NCBI GenBank assembly: GCA_036558905.1
Contig: DATBER010000029.1
Location: forward strand, 43,177-107,176
DNA: 64,000 bases
Reading direction: 5' to 3'
Source: DASXRA01 sp036558905
GTDB lineage: Bacteria; Actinomycetota; Actinomycetes; Mycobacteriales; Jatrophihabitantaceae
Positions 31,035-38,957 of the stretch are shown one piece after another; position 1 is the first letter of the stretch; each line of letters starts with the position of its first letter. Under the pieces are notes generated by a model. It ran no database searches. It was not told the origin of the DNA and saw only the letters and a list, made by a program, of their open reading frames with translations. A program made the position numbers and the translations under genes.

Positions 31035-32306
31035 CTACGCGGCGACCCGGGCCGGCGCGACGCGCACCGTGTTGCGACCGCCGTGCTTGGCCGCGTAGAG
31101 GGCGTCGTCGGCGGCGCGCAGGACGTAGTCCAGGTCGGTGGTTCCGGCGCTCAACGTGGCCGCCACGCCCACCGAGGCCGTCACGTGTACCCGCTGCCGC
31201 TCCGGCGCGTTGCGGCCCTCGACGATCACCTCGGTCGCCTCGACCCGCCGGCGCAGCCGCTCGGCGACCGCCAGCGCCGCCTCGCCATCGGCGCCGGGCA
31301 GCAGCGCGACGAACTCCTCGCCGCCGAAGCGGCCCACCGCGTCATAGCCGCGCAGCTCATCGGCCAGCACGTCGGCCACCGAGCGCAGCACCGTGTCGCC
31401 GGCCAGGTGGCCGTGCGTGTCGTTGATGTGCTTGAACCGGTCCATGTCGATGACGAGAACGGCGGTCGGCGTCTGCTGCCGTGCGGCCCGGCCGAGCTCG
31501 CGCTGGGCCAGTTGCCGCCAGGCCGCGGCGTTGAGCAGTTCGGTCTTGGCGTCCATCGTTGCGGCCTGGACCAGGTCACGCAGCAGCGCGTGGTACTGCA
31601 ACAAGAAGACAGCGGGCAGGATCATGACGGCGAACCACGGCACCCGCACCAGCGCCAGCGCGGACATCGCGCCGAGGCCGAGCGTCGCGAACTCCACGAC
31701 GTTGTCCGAGACCGACCCGAACAGGTTCGACGGCCTGGACGCACCGCGGCTGAGGAAGATGACCGACGAGATCAGCGCGGCGTTGACCACGCGGTACGTG
31801 ACCGCGGCCAGCAGCAACGTCGCGATCACGACGGCGGCCGACGAGCCGAACTCTCCGGTGACGTCGGTTCCCGCGGCTACGGTCGCGACCGCGGCGCAGA
31901 TTAGAATCGCGACGGCACCGGTGTAGGTGATCCGGTGCAGCCTGATGCCGTCGACGGATTTCCACGAGCGCGTCCACAAGTGCGCGTAGAGGAAGACGAC
32001 GAGCAGGGCCGCCAATCCACGAGGGAGGACCAGAGCGCCGGGGAACGCCCACACCGCAACCATGTCCATGTGCGAGGATCCGTCGACCTGAAACAGCCGA
32101 CGCCGATGCTCAACTTGCCTGGAGACCTCAAGATAAGCCACGCTCAAGAGAGCCAGCAGACCTAATCGGAGGAGGTCTGTGCCGGTGATGTGTTCCCGAG
32201 CCAGCGCCCAGATGCCGTACGTTGCGGCGAGCGTGTCGATGCAGAGAACCAGTGCGATGACGCGCAGCGGCGCCTGCCACAGGCTCCACTGCTTCGCCGT
32301 GCTCAC
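31035..32306 (-). CDS. membrane-bound diguanylate cyclase (GGDEF)
   Basis: This 423-residue protein has six or seven hydrophobic helices in residues 15-225, then a C-terminal GGDEF domain (about 235-415). The active site is GGEEF, preceded five residues earlier by RGYD, an RxxD inhibitory site, so product feedback is expected. It should make cyclic di-GMP from two GTP. The GTG at 32306 has AGGAG four bases upstream; a TTG at 32342 is the alternative. It lies between dop and pup, where mycobacteria have no such gene. A sequence resembling a BldD box lies about 60 bp upstream, which would fit cyclic di-GMP-dependent control. Confidence 0.93.
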   Translation of the reverse strand: MSTAKQWSLWQAPLRVIALVLCIDTLAATYGIWALAREHITGTDLLRLGLLALLSVAYLEVSRQVEHRRRLFQVDGSSHMDMVAVWAFPGALVLPRGLAALLVVFLYAHLWTRSWKSVDGIRLHRITYTGAVAILICAAVATVAAGTDVTGEFGSSAAVVIATLLLAAVTYRVVNAALISSVIFLSRGASRPSNLFGSVSDNVVEFATLGLGAMSALALVRVPWFAVMILPAVFLLQYHALLRDLVQAATMDAKTELLNAAAWRQLAQRELGRAARQQTPTAVLVIDMDRFKHINDTHGHLAGDTVLRSVADVLADELRGYDAVGRFGGEEFVALLPGADGEAALAVAERLRRRVEATEVIVEGRNAPERQRVHVTASVGVAATLSAGTTDLDYVLRAADDALYAAKHGGRNTVRVAPARVAA

Positions 32307-32364
32307 TCGACTCCTGTCCGCGAACGCGCTCGCTACCGCCAAGGCTTGTCCCCCGAACCGACCT

Positions 32365-32379
32365 GTGACTCACTGAAAC
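32365..32379. promoter_or_regulatory. BldD-box-like sequence upstream of the GGDEF gene
   Basis: These 15 bases match the BldD consensus nTnACnC(A/T)GnGTnAn at 8 of 10 fixed positions. The left half-site is perfect and the right half degenerate. BldD is the cyclic di-GMP effector of Streptomyces and targets diguanylate cyclase genes. The match is suggestive only. Confidence 0.25.
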
Positions 32380-32504
32380 CGTATCTCATTGCGGGTCGCG
32401 CTGTCATGACCGAAAAGAGCGAACTGTATGCGCAAAGTTGCACTCAGGCCCTACCGCGTGGGATGTGCGCCGATGGTTCGCCGCGAACGTCCGAATCCGG
32501 CGAC

Positions 32505-32540
32505 AAGGAGGTGATCGCCGTGGCTAACCAGGGTTGGTAA
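32505..32540 (+). CDS. micro-ORF 1: six-residue peptide MANQGW
   Basis: A GTG at 32520 opens GTG-GCT-AAC-CAG-GGT-TGG-TAA, coding for six residues, with the stop at 32538-32540. It is preceded at 32505-32516 by AAGGAGGTGATC, a complete complement of the 16S rRNA 3' end, eight bases from the GTG. A second, very similar unit follows 46 bases later in the same frame. The feature span includes the ribosome-binding site. The same frame is open back to an ATG at 32406 (44 residues), so the hexapeptide could instead be the tail of a longer peptide. I do not recognise the peptide. It lies between the divergent GGDEF gene and the convergent dop. Confidence 0.5.
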   Translation, partial: KEVIAVANQGW

Positions 32541-32570
32541 TCGCAGCTACCGTCCATCGAACCTCGCGCG

Positions 32571-32609
32571 AAAGGAGTGATCAGCGTGGCTGCGAACCAG
32601 GGCTGGTAA
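32571..32609 (+). CDS. micro-ORF 2: seven-residue peptide MAANQGW
   Basis: A GTG at 32586 opens GTG-GCT-GCG-AAC-CAG-GGC-TGG-TAA, ending at 32609. AAAGGAGTGATC (32571-32582) gives a strong ribosome-binding site at the same spacing as in micro-ORF 1. Compared with that copy, one whole codon (GCG) is inserted and the glycine codon differs only at its third base, the pattern expected if the peptide itself is selected. The shared core is A-N-Q-G-W-stop. The span includes the ribosome-binding site. An alternative reading as a DNA element is possible, since ACCAG-GG-CTGGT inside it is palindromic. Function unknown. Confidence 0.5.
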   Translation, partial: KGVISVAANQGW

Positions 32610-32632
32610 GTGGAGATCTGTACGACTTCCTC

Positions 32633-32648
32633 CGGCCGAATTCGGCCG
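32633..32648. terminator. 16-bp perfect palindrome after the micro-ORFs
   Basis: CGGCCGAATTCGGCCG lies 23 bp after the second micro-ORF stop and 76 bp before the end of the convergent dop gene. It could form a short GC-rich hairpin and end either transcript, or be a protein-binding site. No T-tract follows. Beyond it, 32649-32724 shows nothing recognisable. Confidence 0.35.
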
Positions 32649-32724
32649 TGTCCAAGATATGTCCCACTAGATGCGTGCGTGCTGCCCAGCGCCCGGGCTC
32701 GCGCGGGCAGCCGACTCCCGACGG

Positions 32725-34251
32725 TCAGCGCGGTCCGACGAGCGCCTCGATGAGCGAGGCCGCCGTCGGGCACCGCTCGAGCAGCTCACCGACGTGTGCC
32801 TTCGTGCCGCGCAGCGGTTCCAGGGTGGGTACCCGGACCAGCGACTCGCGGCCGACGTCGAAGATGACCGAGTCCCAGGACGCTGCCGCCACGGCCGACC
32901 CGTAGCGCTGCAGGCACTGGCCACGGAAGTACGCGCGGGTGTCGTCTGGCGGGGTGGACATCGCGGTCTTGGCCGCCCCTTCCGGCAGCAGCGTCTGCAT
33001 CGCGCCGCGGGCGACCAGACGGTGGTACAGGCCCTTGTCCACGCGGACGTCGGAGTACTGCAGATCGACCAGCTGCAGGCGGTGCGAGTCCCAGTCCAGC
33101 CCGTCGCGCTCACGGTAGCCGTTGAGCAGCCGCAGCTTGGCCACCCAGTCGAGTTCGCCGGCCAGCTGCATCGGGTCGGAGTCGAGCCGGGTAAGCACCG
33201 ATTCCCACCGGTTGAGCACGTCGCGGGTCTGCTCGTCGACGTCCTCGCCGAGCCGGTCGTCGACGAACTTGCGGGCCCGATCGAGGTACTCACCCTGCAG
33301 CTGCAACGCGGTGATCGTCCGCCCGTCGGCCAGCCGGATCAGGTGGGTCAGGCCGGGGTCGTGCGAGATCTCGTGCAGTTCGCGCACCGGCTGGGCGATG
33401 CTCAGCTCGTCGGGCAGGAAGCCGTCCTCGATCATCGCCAGTACCAGGGCCGTGGTGCCGACCTTCAGGTAGGTCGAGATCTCGGAGAGGTTGGCGTCGC
33501 CGATGATGACGTGCAGCCGGCGGTAGCGGTCGGCGTCGGCGTGCGGTTCGTCGCGGGTGTTGATGATCGGACGCTTGAGGGTGGTCTCCAGGCCCACCTC
33601 GACCTCGAAGAAGTCGGCCCGCTGCGATATCTGGAACCCGGCCGTGCGCCCGTCCTGGCCGATGCCCACGCGCCCGGCGCCGGTGACGATCTGCCGGGAC
33701 ACGAAGAACGGGACGAGGTGCCGCACGATCGACACGAACGGCGTCGCCCGGTTCATCAGGTAGTTCTCGTGGGCGCCGTAGGAGGCGCCCTTGTTGTCGG
33801 TGTTGTTCTTGTAGAGGTTGATCGGGGTGGCCACCCCGGGCATGGCCGCGACCCGGCGGGCCGCCTCGGCCATGACCAGTTCGCCGGCTTTGTCCCAGCG
33901 GACGGCGTCCAGCGGGGTGGTGACCTCCGGCGTGGAGTACTCGGGGTGGGCGTGGTCGACGTAGAGCCTGGCGCCGTTGGGGAGGATGACGTTGGCCATG
34001 CCGGCGTCTTCCTCGGCCTCGATGAACTCCTGGGCCACGCCGGCGCCGCCACCCAGCTCGAAGCCCCGGGCGTCGCGCAGCGGCGACTCCTCCTCGAAGT
34101 CCCAGGCCGCCCGGCGGGCCCGCCCGGCCGGCAGCGTGCTGGCGTAGGCGTTCACCACCTGGGCGGACAGGAGCATGGCATTGGCTGACGGCTGGCCCGG
34201 CAGACTGACGCCGTACTCCACCTCGGTGCCCATGACCCGGCGAACGCTCAT
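32725..34251 (-). CDS. dop: Pup deamidase/depupylase Dop
   Basis: This 508-residue enzyme deamidates the C-terminal Gln of Pup and removes Pup from conjugates. It shares the PafA fold: VMGTEVEYGVS, the catalytic Asp in RLYVDHAHPEYSTPE, LYKNNTDNKGASYGAHENYL and RPIINTRDEPHADADRYRRLHVIIGDAN. The Dop-specific loop is present between residues about 45 and 90 (EEESPLRDARGFELGGGAG), which distinguishes it from PafA. The ATG at 34251 lies six bases after TAGCCT (complement of 34258-34263), implying a leaderless mRNA. A PBP lipoprotein gene and a small ORF separate it from mpa. Confidence 0.98.
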   Translation of the reverse strand: MSVRRVMGTEVEYGVSLPGQPSANAMLLSAQVVNAYASTLPAGRARRAAWDFEEESPLRDARGFELGGGAGVAQEFIEAEEDAGMANVILPNGARLYVDHAHPEYSTPEVTTPLDAVRWDKAGELVMAEAARRVAAMPGVATPINLYKNNTDNKGASYGAHENYLMNRATPFVSIVRHLVPFFVSRQIVTGAGRVGIGQDGRTAGFQISQRADFFEVEVGLETTLKRPIINTRDEPHADADRYRRLHVIIGDANLSEISTYLKVGTTALVLAMIEDGFLPDELSIAQPVRELHEISHDPGLTHLIRLADGRTITALQLQGEYLDRARKFVDDRLGEDVDEQTRDVLNRWESVLTRLDSDPMQLAGELDWVAKLRLLNGYRERDGLDWDSHRLQLVDLQYSDVRVDKGLYHRLVARGAMQTLLPEGAAKTAMSTPPDDTRAYFRGQCLQRYGSAVAAASWDSVIFDVGRESLVRVPTLEPLRGTKAHVGELLERCPTAASLIEALVGPR

Positions 34252-34257
34252 TGTTCA

Positions 34258-34263
34258 AGGCTA
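34258..34263 (-). promoter_or_regulatory. -10 element of dop
   Basis: TAGCCT on the minus strand ends six bases before the dop ATG (34251). This is leaderless spacing. Confidence 0.5.
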
Positions 34264-34424
34264 CGGCCCAGGGCCGACGTTCCGCCGTGACGCCCGCAGT
34301 TCGGGGCCTAGAACGATGCTAACGATGTGGTATCAGCTCAGCGATTCGGAAACATTCCGCATAGTCGAGGCGTCCTACTGGGAAAGAAGTTGTCGACGGC
34401 TCGGCAACGACGGAGGGAGGACGC

Positions 34425-34601
34425 ATGGTGAAGAGCAACCCGCGCATCTCGGGATCCACCGCACATGTGTCCGCACGACCGACGCAAATCCATTCCGAGG
34501 ACGTCGTCAACTGGCTGCACGACGCCTCCCTGAGGTTGTTCGAGGCCCGGCTCGCTCGGCGCACCGAAACAGCGCGGCGCGTGGAGCGATCAGCCGCCTA
34601 G
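34425..34601 (+). CDS. small ORF between dop and the PBP gene
   Basis: This 58-residue reading frame begins MVKSNPRISGSTAHVS and ends with a basic amphipathic helix (WLHDASLRLFEARLARR and following). GGAGGGAGG at 34412-34420 gives a strong ribosome-binding site five bases before the ATG. It is the only plausible gene in the 450-bp gap between dop (starts 34251, minus) and the end of the PBP gene (34702, minus). No homologue or motif is recognised. An upstream stretch at 34264-34411 is unusually AT-rich for the window and may hold its promoter; no clear -10 was found. Confidence 0.5.
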   Translation: MVKSNPRISGSTAHVSARPTQIHSEDVVNWLHDASLRLFEARLARRTETARRVERSAA

Positions 34602-34701
34602 GAGCCCAACGCGCCGGCCTGGCCGCCCGAGCAGCGAGCCGGTAGTCAGCGTGGCTGTACAGCCGAGCTGTGCGTCGTCTGTAACCAGTAGGGCAAGGCA
34701 T

Positions 34702-36549
34702 CTACGGCACGGCGGCGAGGAACCGTCGCGTGATCGCGACCGCCACCTTGGATGTCTGGCCGTCGTACACGAACACCGCGAAGGCCAGGTCGCCGCGGTA
34801 GCCGGCGAACCAGCCGTGCGAGCGCGGCGGCACCGAGTTGTCGTACTCGGCGGTGCCCGTCTTGCCGGCGACCTGGCCGGGCAGATCGTTCAGGTCGGTC
34901 GCTCGGCCGCTGGTCACCGTTGCCCGCATCATGTCGTGGAGAGTGGCGGTCACCGCCGCGGGCAGCGCCGGCCCGGGCTGGGCCTGCTGGCCGACCACCA
35001 GCGACGGCGCGATCGGCCGGCCGGTCTGGGCCGTGCCGGCGACCTCGGCCATGGCCAGCGGGCTGGCCAGGATCTTGCCCTGGCCGATCGCCTCGGCGGC
35101 CTGCTCGGTGGGCTGAGTCGGCGTCGGCAGCGAACCGCTGAACGACTCGACTGGAAGTTTCCAGTCCTCGCCCAGGCCCAGTTGCCGTCCGGCGGTGGCC
35201 AGCGCGGTGGGCGGCAGGGTCATTCCCAGCGTCATGAACGTCGTGTTGCACGACATCGCGAAGGCGGTACGCAGGGACACGGTACCGAGGCTGAACTTGT
35301 CCTCGTTGACGAACACCCGCCCGTCGACCGTCTTGGTGGCCGGGCAGGCCTCGGGAGTATTCGCGGTCAGCTTGCGCCCGGCCAGCGCGGCCGTCGCGGT
35401 GACGATCTTGTAGGTCGAGCCGGGCGGGTACTGGCCGGCCAGCGCGATGTCGCCCGGCGTGGACGCGGAGTTGGCGACGGCCAGGATCCGCCCGGTCGAC
35501 GCCTGCAGGGCCACGATGGCCGCCGCCTGGGGCACCGACTGCAGCGCGTTGTCGGCGGCGGTCTGCACCGTCCGGTCCAGCGTGAGCTGCACCGGCCGTC
35601 CTGGCTTCGGCGCCCCGACCGTGTCGAGCCGGCGGCCCGGCCGGCCGTCGGCGTCGGCGGCGTACACGGCGATGGCGGGCGTGCCGGACAGCTGCGCGTC
35701 GAACACCTGCTGCAGGCCGTCGATCCCGGCCTGGTCGCCGACCTGGATCCGGCCGGACGACGCCTTGACGGTGTCGGCGGTGGCCGGGCCGACGTGGCCG
35801 AGCAGCGGCTGGGCGAAGCGGCTGGTCGGCGCCAGCAGCTCGGTGCCGGTCTTGAACACGGTGCCCGGCAGCGGGTGGATGATCGCCCGGACCTTCTGGT
35901 AGGCCGACTGACGCAGGGTGATGACGTCGACGAACGCGTCCTTGCTCGGCGCCGCCTTGACGCTGGCCGCGATGTCGGCCGCGCTGATGTGCAGGGTTCT
36001 GGCCAGCGTCGCGGCCAGCGACGCGAGGTTCTTGACCAGCTTCGGTTCGATGCCGACGTACACGACCGGCGTCTCGGCGAACAGTGGCCTGCCGGCAGCG
36101 TCCTCGAGCGCGGCGCGCGGCGGCTGGGTCCGCCGGGCCAGCAGGTGCTCACCGGCCCGCAGCCCGGGATGGATGTCGTTCGGGGCCCAGGTCACTGTCC
36201 AGCTGTCGTCGTGCTGGGCCAGGGCGAGCGTGCCCTGGTAGGTCCACGGCGTGGGCGTTCCGGGGAGCTTCCACGACGCGCTGTACATCGCCGTATCGCC
36301 GTGCACCGAGGTCACCCGCAGCGAGCCGGTCGGATTGCCCATCGCCCGCAGGCTGCTCGAGATCGGGTCGGCCGCCGCGTTCGGGTCCGACGTGGCCGCG
36401 GACGCGGCCGTGACGTCACCGCGGCCGAGCGCGTCGAGGAAGCGCTGCGCCGCGGTCTGGGCCGGCGACGGCTTGCTGTGACTGCTGCAGGCCGCCAGCA
36501 CGGCGCAACCGAGGATCGGGACGAGGGCAAGAGCGTGGACGCGGCGCAC
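34702..36549 (-). CDS. penicillin-binding lipoprotein (transpeptidase)
   Basis: This 615-residue class B-like PBP has an N-terminal signal peptide with lipobox (LAAC, Cys near 21), an NTF2-like MecA N-domain (residues about 30-145), a linker/dimerisation region and a C-terminal transpeptidase domain. Active-site motifs are STYK (PPGSTYKIV), SCN and KTGTAEY. It would cross-link peptidoglycan outside the membrane and resembles the M. tuberculosis PBP-lipoprotein class. The GTG start at 36549 has no clear ribosome-binding site, so the exact N-terminus is less sure. It is inserted between mpa and dop on the same strand, 79 bp after mpa, and may be co-transcribed with mpa. Confidence 0.92.
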   Translation of the reverse strand: MRRVHALALVPILGCAVLAACSSHSKPSPAQTAAQRFLDALGRGDVTAASAATSDPNAAADPISSSLRAMGNPTGSLRVTSVHGDTAMYSASWKLPGTPTPWTYQGTLALAQHDDSWTVTWAPNDIHPGLRAGEHLLARRTQPPRAALEDAAGRPLFAETPVVYVGIEPKLVKNLASLAATLARTLHISAADIAASVKAAPSKDAFVDVITLRQSAYQKVRAIIHPLPGTVFKTGTELLAPTSRFAQPLLGHVGPATADTVKASSGRIQVGDQAGIDGLQQVFDAQLSGTPAIAVYAADADGRPGRRLDTVGAPKPGRPVQLTLDRTVQTAADNALQSVPQAAAIVALQASTGRILAVANSASTPGDIALAGQYPPGSTYKIVTATAALAGRKLTANTPEACPATKTVDGRVFVNEDKFSLGTVSLRTAFAMSCNTTFMTLGMTLPPTALATAGRQLGLGEDWKLPVESFSGSLPTPTQPTEQAAEAIGQGKILASPLAMAEVAGTAQTGRPIAPSLVVGQQAQPGPALPAAVTATLHDMMRATVTSGRATDLNDLPGQVAGKTGTAEYDNSVPPRSHGWFAGYRGDLAFAVFVYDGQTSKVAVAITRRFLAAVP

Positions 36550-36628
36550 TCGTCGAAGCCAACCACAACGCCGAACATCGCCCTAAGAGGACATCGGTTG
36601 CTCTCAGCCGGCGCACCGGCCGGTGCCG

Positions 36629-38401
36629 CTACAGGTACTGGCCGGTGTTGCCCACGGTGTCGATGGAGCGCCCGGCGTCGGCTCCCTTGCCCGAGACGAG
36701 CGTGCGGATGTAGACGATCCGCTCGCCCTTCTTGCCGGAGATCCGGGCCCAGTCGTCTGGGTTCGTGGTGTTGGGCAGGTCCTCGTTCTCGCGGAACTCG
36801 TCGACGCAGGCCGCCAGCAGGTGCGACACGCGCAGGCCACGGCTGCCCGTGGTCAGCACGTCCTTGATCGCCATCTTCTTGGCCCGGTCGACGATGTTCT
36901 GGATCATCGCGCCCGAGTTGAAGTCCTTGAAGTACAGCGTCTCCTTGTCGCCATTGGCGTAGGTGACCTCCAGGAACCGGTTCTCCTCGGTCTCGGAGTA
37001 CATCCGCTCGGTCGTGCGCTGGATCATCGCCGCGACGGTGGCCTGCAGGTCGCCGCTGTGCTCGGCCAGGTCGTCGGCGTGGATCGGCAGCGTCGTGGTG
37101 ATGTACTTCGAGAAGATGTCGCGGGCCGCCTCGGCGTCCGGCCGCTCGATCTTGATCTTGACGTCGAGCCGGCCCGGTCGCAGGATCGCCGGGTCGATCA
37201 TGTCCTCGCGGTTGGACGCGCCGATGACGATGACGTTCTCGAGGCCTTCGACGCCGTCGATCTCGGACAGCAGCTGCGGCACGATCGTGTTCTCCACGTC
37301 GGAGGACACGCCGGAGCCACGAGTGCGGAAGATCGAGTCCATCTCGTCGAAGAACACGATGACCGGCGTGCCCTCGCTGGCCTTCTCACGGGCCCGCTGG
37401 AACACCAGCCGGATGTGCCGCTCGGTCTCGCCGACGTACTTGTTCAGCAGCTCCGGGCCCTTGATGTTCAGGAAGTACGACTTGGCCGCCGAGCCGTCGC
37501 TGCCGCGAACACGCTCCACCTGCTTGGCCAGCGAGTTGGCCACCGCCTTGGCGATCAGCGTCTTGCCGCATCCGGGTGGGCCGTAGAGCAGGATGCCCTT
37601 CGGCGGGCGCAGTTCGTGCTCGCGGAACAGGTCGGCGTGCAGGAAGGGCAGTTCGACCGCGTCGCGAATGGCCTCGATCTGCTTGGTCAGGCCGCCGATG
37701 TCGGTGTAGTCGATGTCGGGGACCTCTTCGAGGATGAGCTCCTCGACCTCGCTCTTCGGGATGCGCTCGTAGGCGTAGGCCGACCGTGGCTCGAGCAGCA
37801 GCGAGTCGCCGCTGCGCAGTGGCGAGTCGCGCAGGATGTCGGCGAGGTAGACCACCCGCTCCTCGTCGGTGTGCCCGATGACCAAGGCCCGCTCACCGTC
37901 CTCGAGCAGTTCCTTGAGCATGACGATCTCGCCGGTGCGCTCGTGCCCGCGGGCCGCGACGACGTTCATCGCCTCGTTGAGCATGACCTCCTGGCCGTGC
38001 TGCAGTTGCTCGACCGGAACCTCGGGAGAAACGGCCACCCGCAGCTTGCGGCCACCGGTGAATATGTCGACCGTCCCGTCCTCGAACGCCTCGAGGAACA
38101 CGCCGTAGCCGCTCGGCGGCTGAGCCAGCCGATCGATCTCCTCCTTGAGGGCGACGACCTGGTCGCGCGCCTCACGCAGCGTCTCGACGAGGCGCTCGTT
38201 GCGCTCGCCGAGACTCGCCACGCGCGCCTGCGCGTCCGCCAGTCGCTCTTCCAGGATGCGCATGTGCCGGGGCGACTCAGCGACCTTCGCCCGGAGCAAC
38301 TCGACTTCCTGCTCGAGGAATGCCGTGCGCCGCCGTGCCTCTCGCGACGCGTCGCTGTCGTAATCAGACGAGCGAGGGGTGTCGTCGGACTCGTGAGCCA
38401 T
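36629..38401 (-). CDS. mpa: proteasomal ATPase Mpa/ARC
   Basis: This 590-residue AAA+ ring unfoldase feeds pupylated proteins into the proteasome. An N-terminal coiled coil (about residues 20-95) binds Pup. Two OB domains follow (about 97-240). The AAA module has Walker A GPPGCGKT (about 272-279), Walker B VFFDEMD (about 351-357) and an Arg finger near ILRPGRLD. The C-terminus ends TGQYL, the hydrophobic-Tyr-x motif that opens the alpha ring. The ATG at 38401 has GGAGG upstream. It is divergent from a ferredoxin gene by 140 bp. Confidence 0.98.
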   Translation of the reverse strand: MAHESDDTPRSSDYDSDASREARRRTAFLEQEVELLRAKVAESPRHMRILEERLADAQARVASLGERNERLVETLREARDQVVALKEEIDRLAQPPSGYGVFLEAFEDGTVDIFTGGRKLRVAVSPEVPVEQLQHGQEVMLNEAMNVVAARGHERTGEIVMLKELLEDGERALVIGHTDEERVVYLADILRDSPLRSGDSLLLEPRSAYAYERIPKSEVEELILEEVPDIDYTDIGGLTKQIEAIRDAVELPFLHADLFREHELRPPKGILLYGPPGCGKTLIAKAVANSLAKQVERVRGSDGSAAKSYFLNIKGPELLNKYVGETERHIRLVFQRAREKASEGTPVIVFFDEMDSIFRTRGSGVSSDVENTIVPQLLSEIDGVEGLENVIVIGASNREDMIDPAILRPGRLDVKIKIERPDAEAARDIFSKYITTTLPIHADDLAEHSGDLQATVAAMIQRTTERMYSETEENRFLEVTYANGDKETLYFKDFNSGAMIQNIVDRAKKMAIKDVLTTGSRGLRVSHLLAACVDEFRENEDLPNTTNPDDWARISGKKGERIVYIRTLVSGKGADAGRSIDTVGNTGQYL

Positions 38402-38437
38402 GCGGGCCACCTCCACTCGTGTGGTTCGCGAAAATCC

Positions 38438-38443
38438 ACCCTA
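38438..38443 (-). promoter_or_regulatory. candidate -10 element of mpa
   Basis: TAGGGT on the minus strand lies 36 bp before the mpa ATG. It is the same hexamer as in front of pup, at a similar distance. Confidence 0.35.
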
Positions 38444-38541
38444 CACAGCAGAGCGACCCATGCACGCGATCAACCCTCACTGTGGGAAGGCGCACGTCAA
38501 CTTGTGGACAGTCGCGCCGATCAGGAGAGCATCATGGAGCC

Positions 38542-38817
38542 GTGAGCGAGCCCCTCCGCGTCTGGATCGATCAGGACCTGTGCACCGGCGACGGGCTGTG
38601 CGTGCAGTACGCGCCGGAGGTCTTCGAGTTCGACATCGACGGGCTGGCCTACGTCAAGAACGAGGACGGTGACCTGCTCTCGGCGACTCGCGCCGAGGCC
38701 GACGTGCCCGAGCGGCTGCGCCTGGACGTCATCGACTCGGCCAAGGAGTGCCCGGGCTCGTGCATCCACGTCCTGCGCTCGAGCGACGGCACCGAGGTCG
38801 CCGGCCCCGAGGCCTGA
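38542..38817 (+). CDS. small ferredoxin, probably [3Fe-4S]
   Basis: This 91-residue electron carrier has the single-cluster pattern DLCTGDGLCVQYAPEVFEF (two Cys with a five-residue spacing, whose middle position is not Cys) and a distal KECPGSCIHV. That is typical of [3Fe-4S] ferredoxins serving cytochromes P450. The GTG at 38542 has GGAG upstream. It is divergent from mpa, a placement seen in other actinobacteria. The P450 at 25.3 kb is a conceivable partner but is 13 kb away. Confidence 0.9.
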   Translation: MSEPLRVWIDQDLCTGDGLCVQYAPEVFEFDIDGLAYVKNEDGDLLSATRAEADVPERLRLDVIDSAKECPGSCIHVLRSSDGTEVAGPEA

Positions 38818-38901
38818 TCCGCCACTTTCGCTAAATCCGCGGCGTGTCGCTGCCGAGTCGACGTGTGTGTACCTCTGATACTGGAGTGTTCTCTGTTGCA
38901 G

Positions 38902-38930
38902 TTGTGAACAGTGGGATTTCGCCGTACGGT
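38902..38930 (+). promoter_or_regulatory. promoter of the Rpf-like gene
   Basis: TTGTGA (38902-38907), a 17-bp spacer and TACGGT (38925-38930) form a good housekeeping promoter. Transcription would start near 38937, upstream of GGAAGGA and the ATG at 38958. That supports the shorter start. Confidence 0.55.
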
Positions 38931-38957
38931 AATGCGCGGTCGATGGAAGGACCGCTC

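Noticed and set aside
32406..32540. 44-residue peptide gene ending in ANQGW instead of a micro-ORF
   Set aside because: It cannot be excluded, but the ATG at 32406 lacks a ribosome-binding site, whereas GTG 32520 has an ideal one and is matched by the second copy.
25318..32609. P450 plus micro-ORFs as a biarylitide-like RiPP pair
   Set aside because: The smallest known P450-modified RiPP precursors are pentapeptides next to their P450. Here the P450 is about 6 kb away with seven genes in between, and the peptide lacks their Tyr/His pattern.
38818..38957. Possible ydaO-type cyclic di-AMP riboswitch before the Rpf-like gene
   Set aside because: Such switches precede some actinobacterial rpf genes, but only 140 bp are available, the conserved core was not found, and a promoter at 38902-38930 leaves a leader of about 20 nt.
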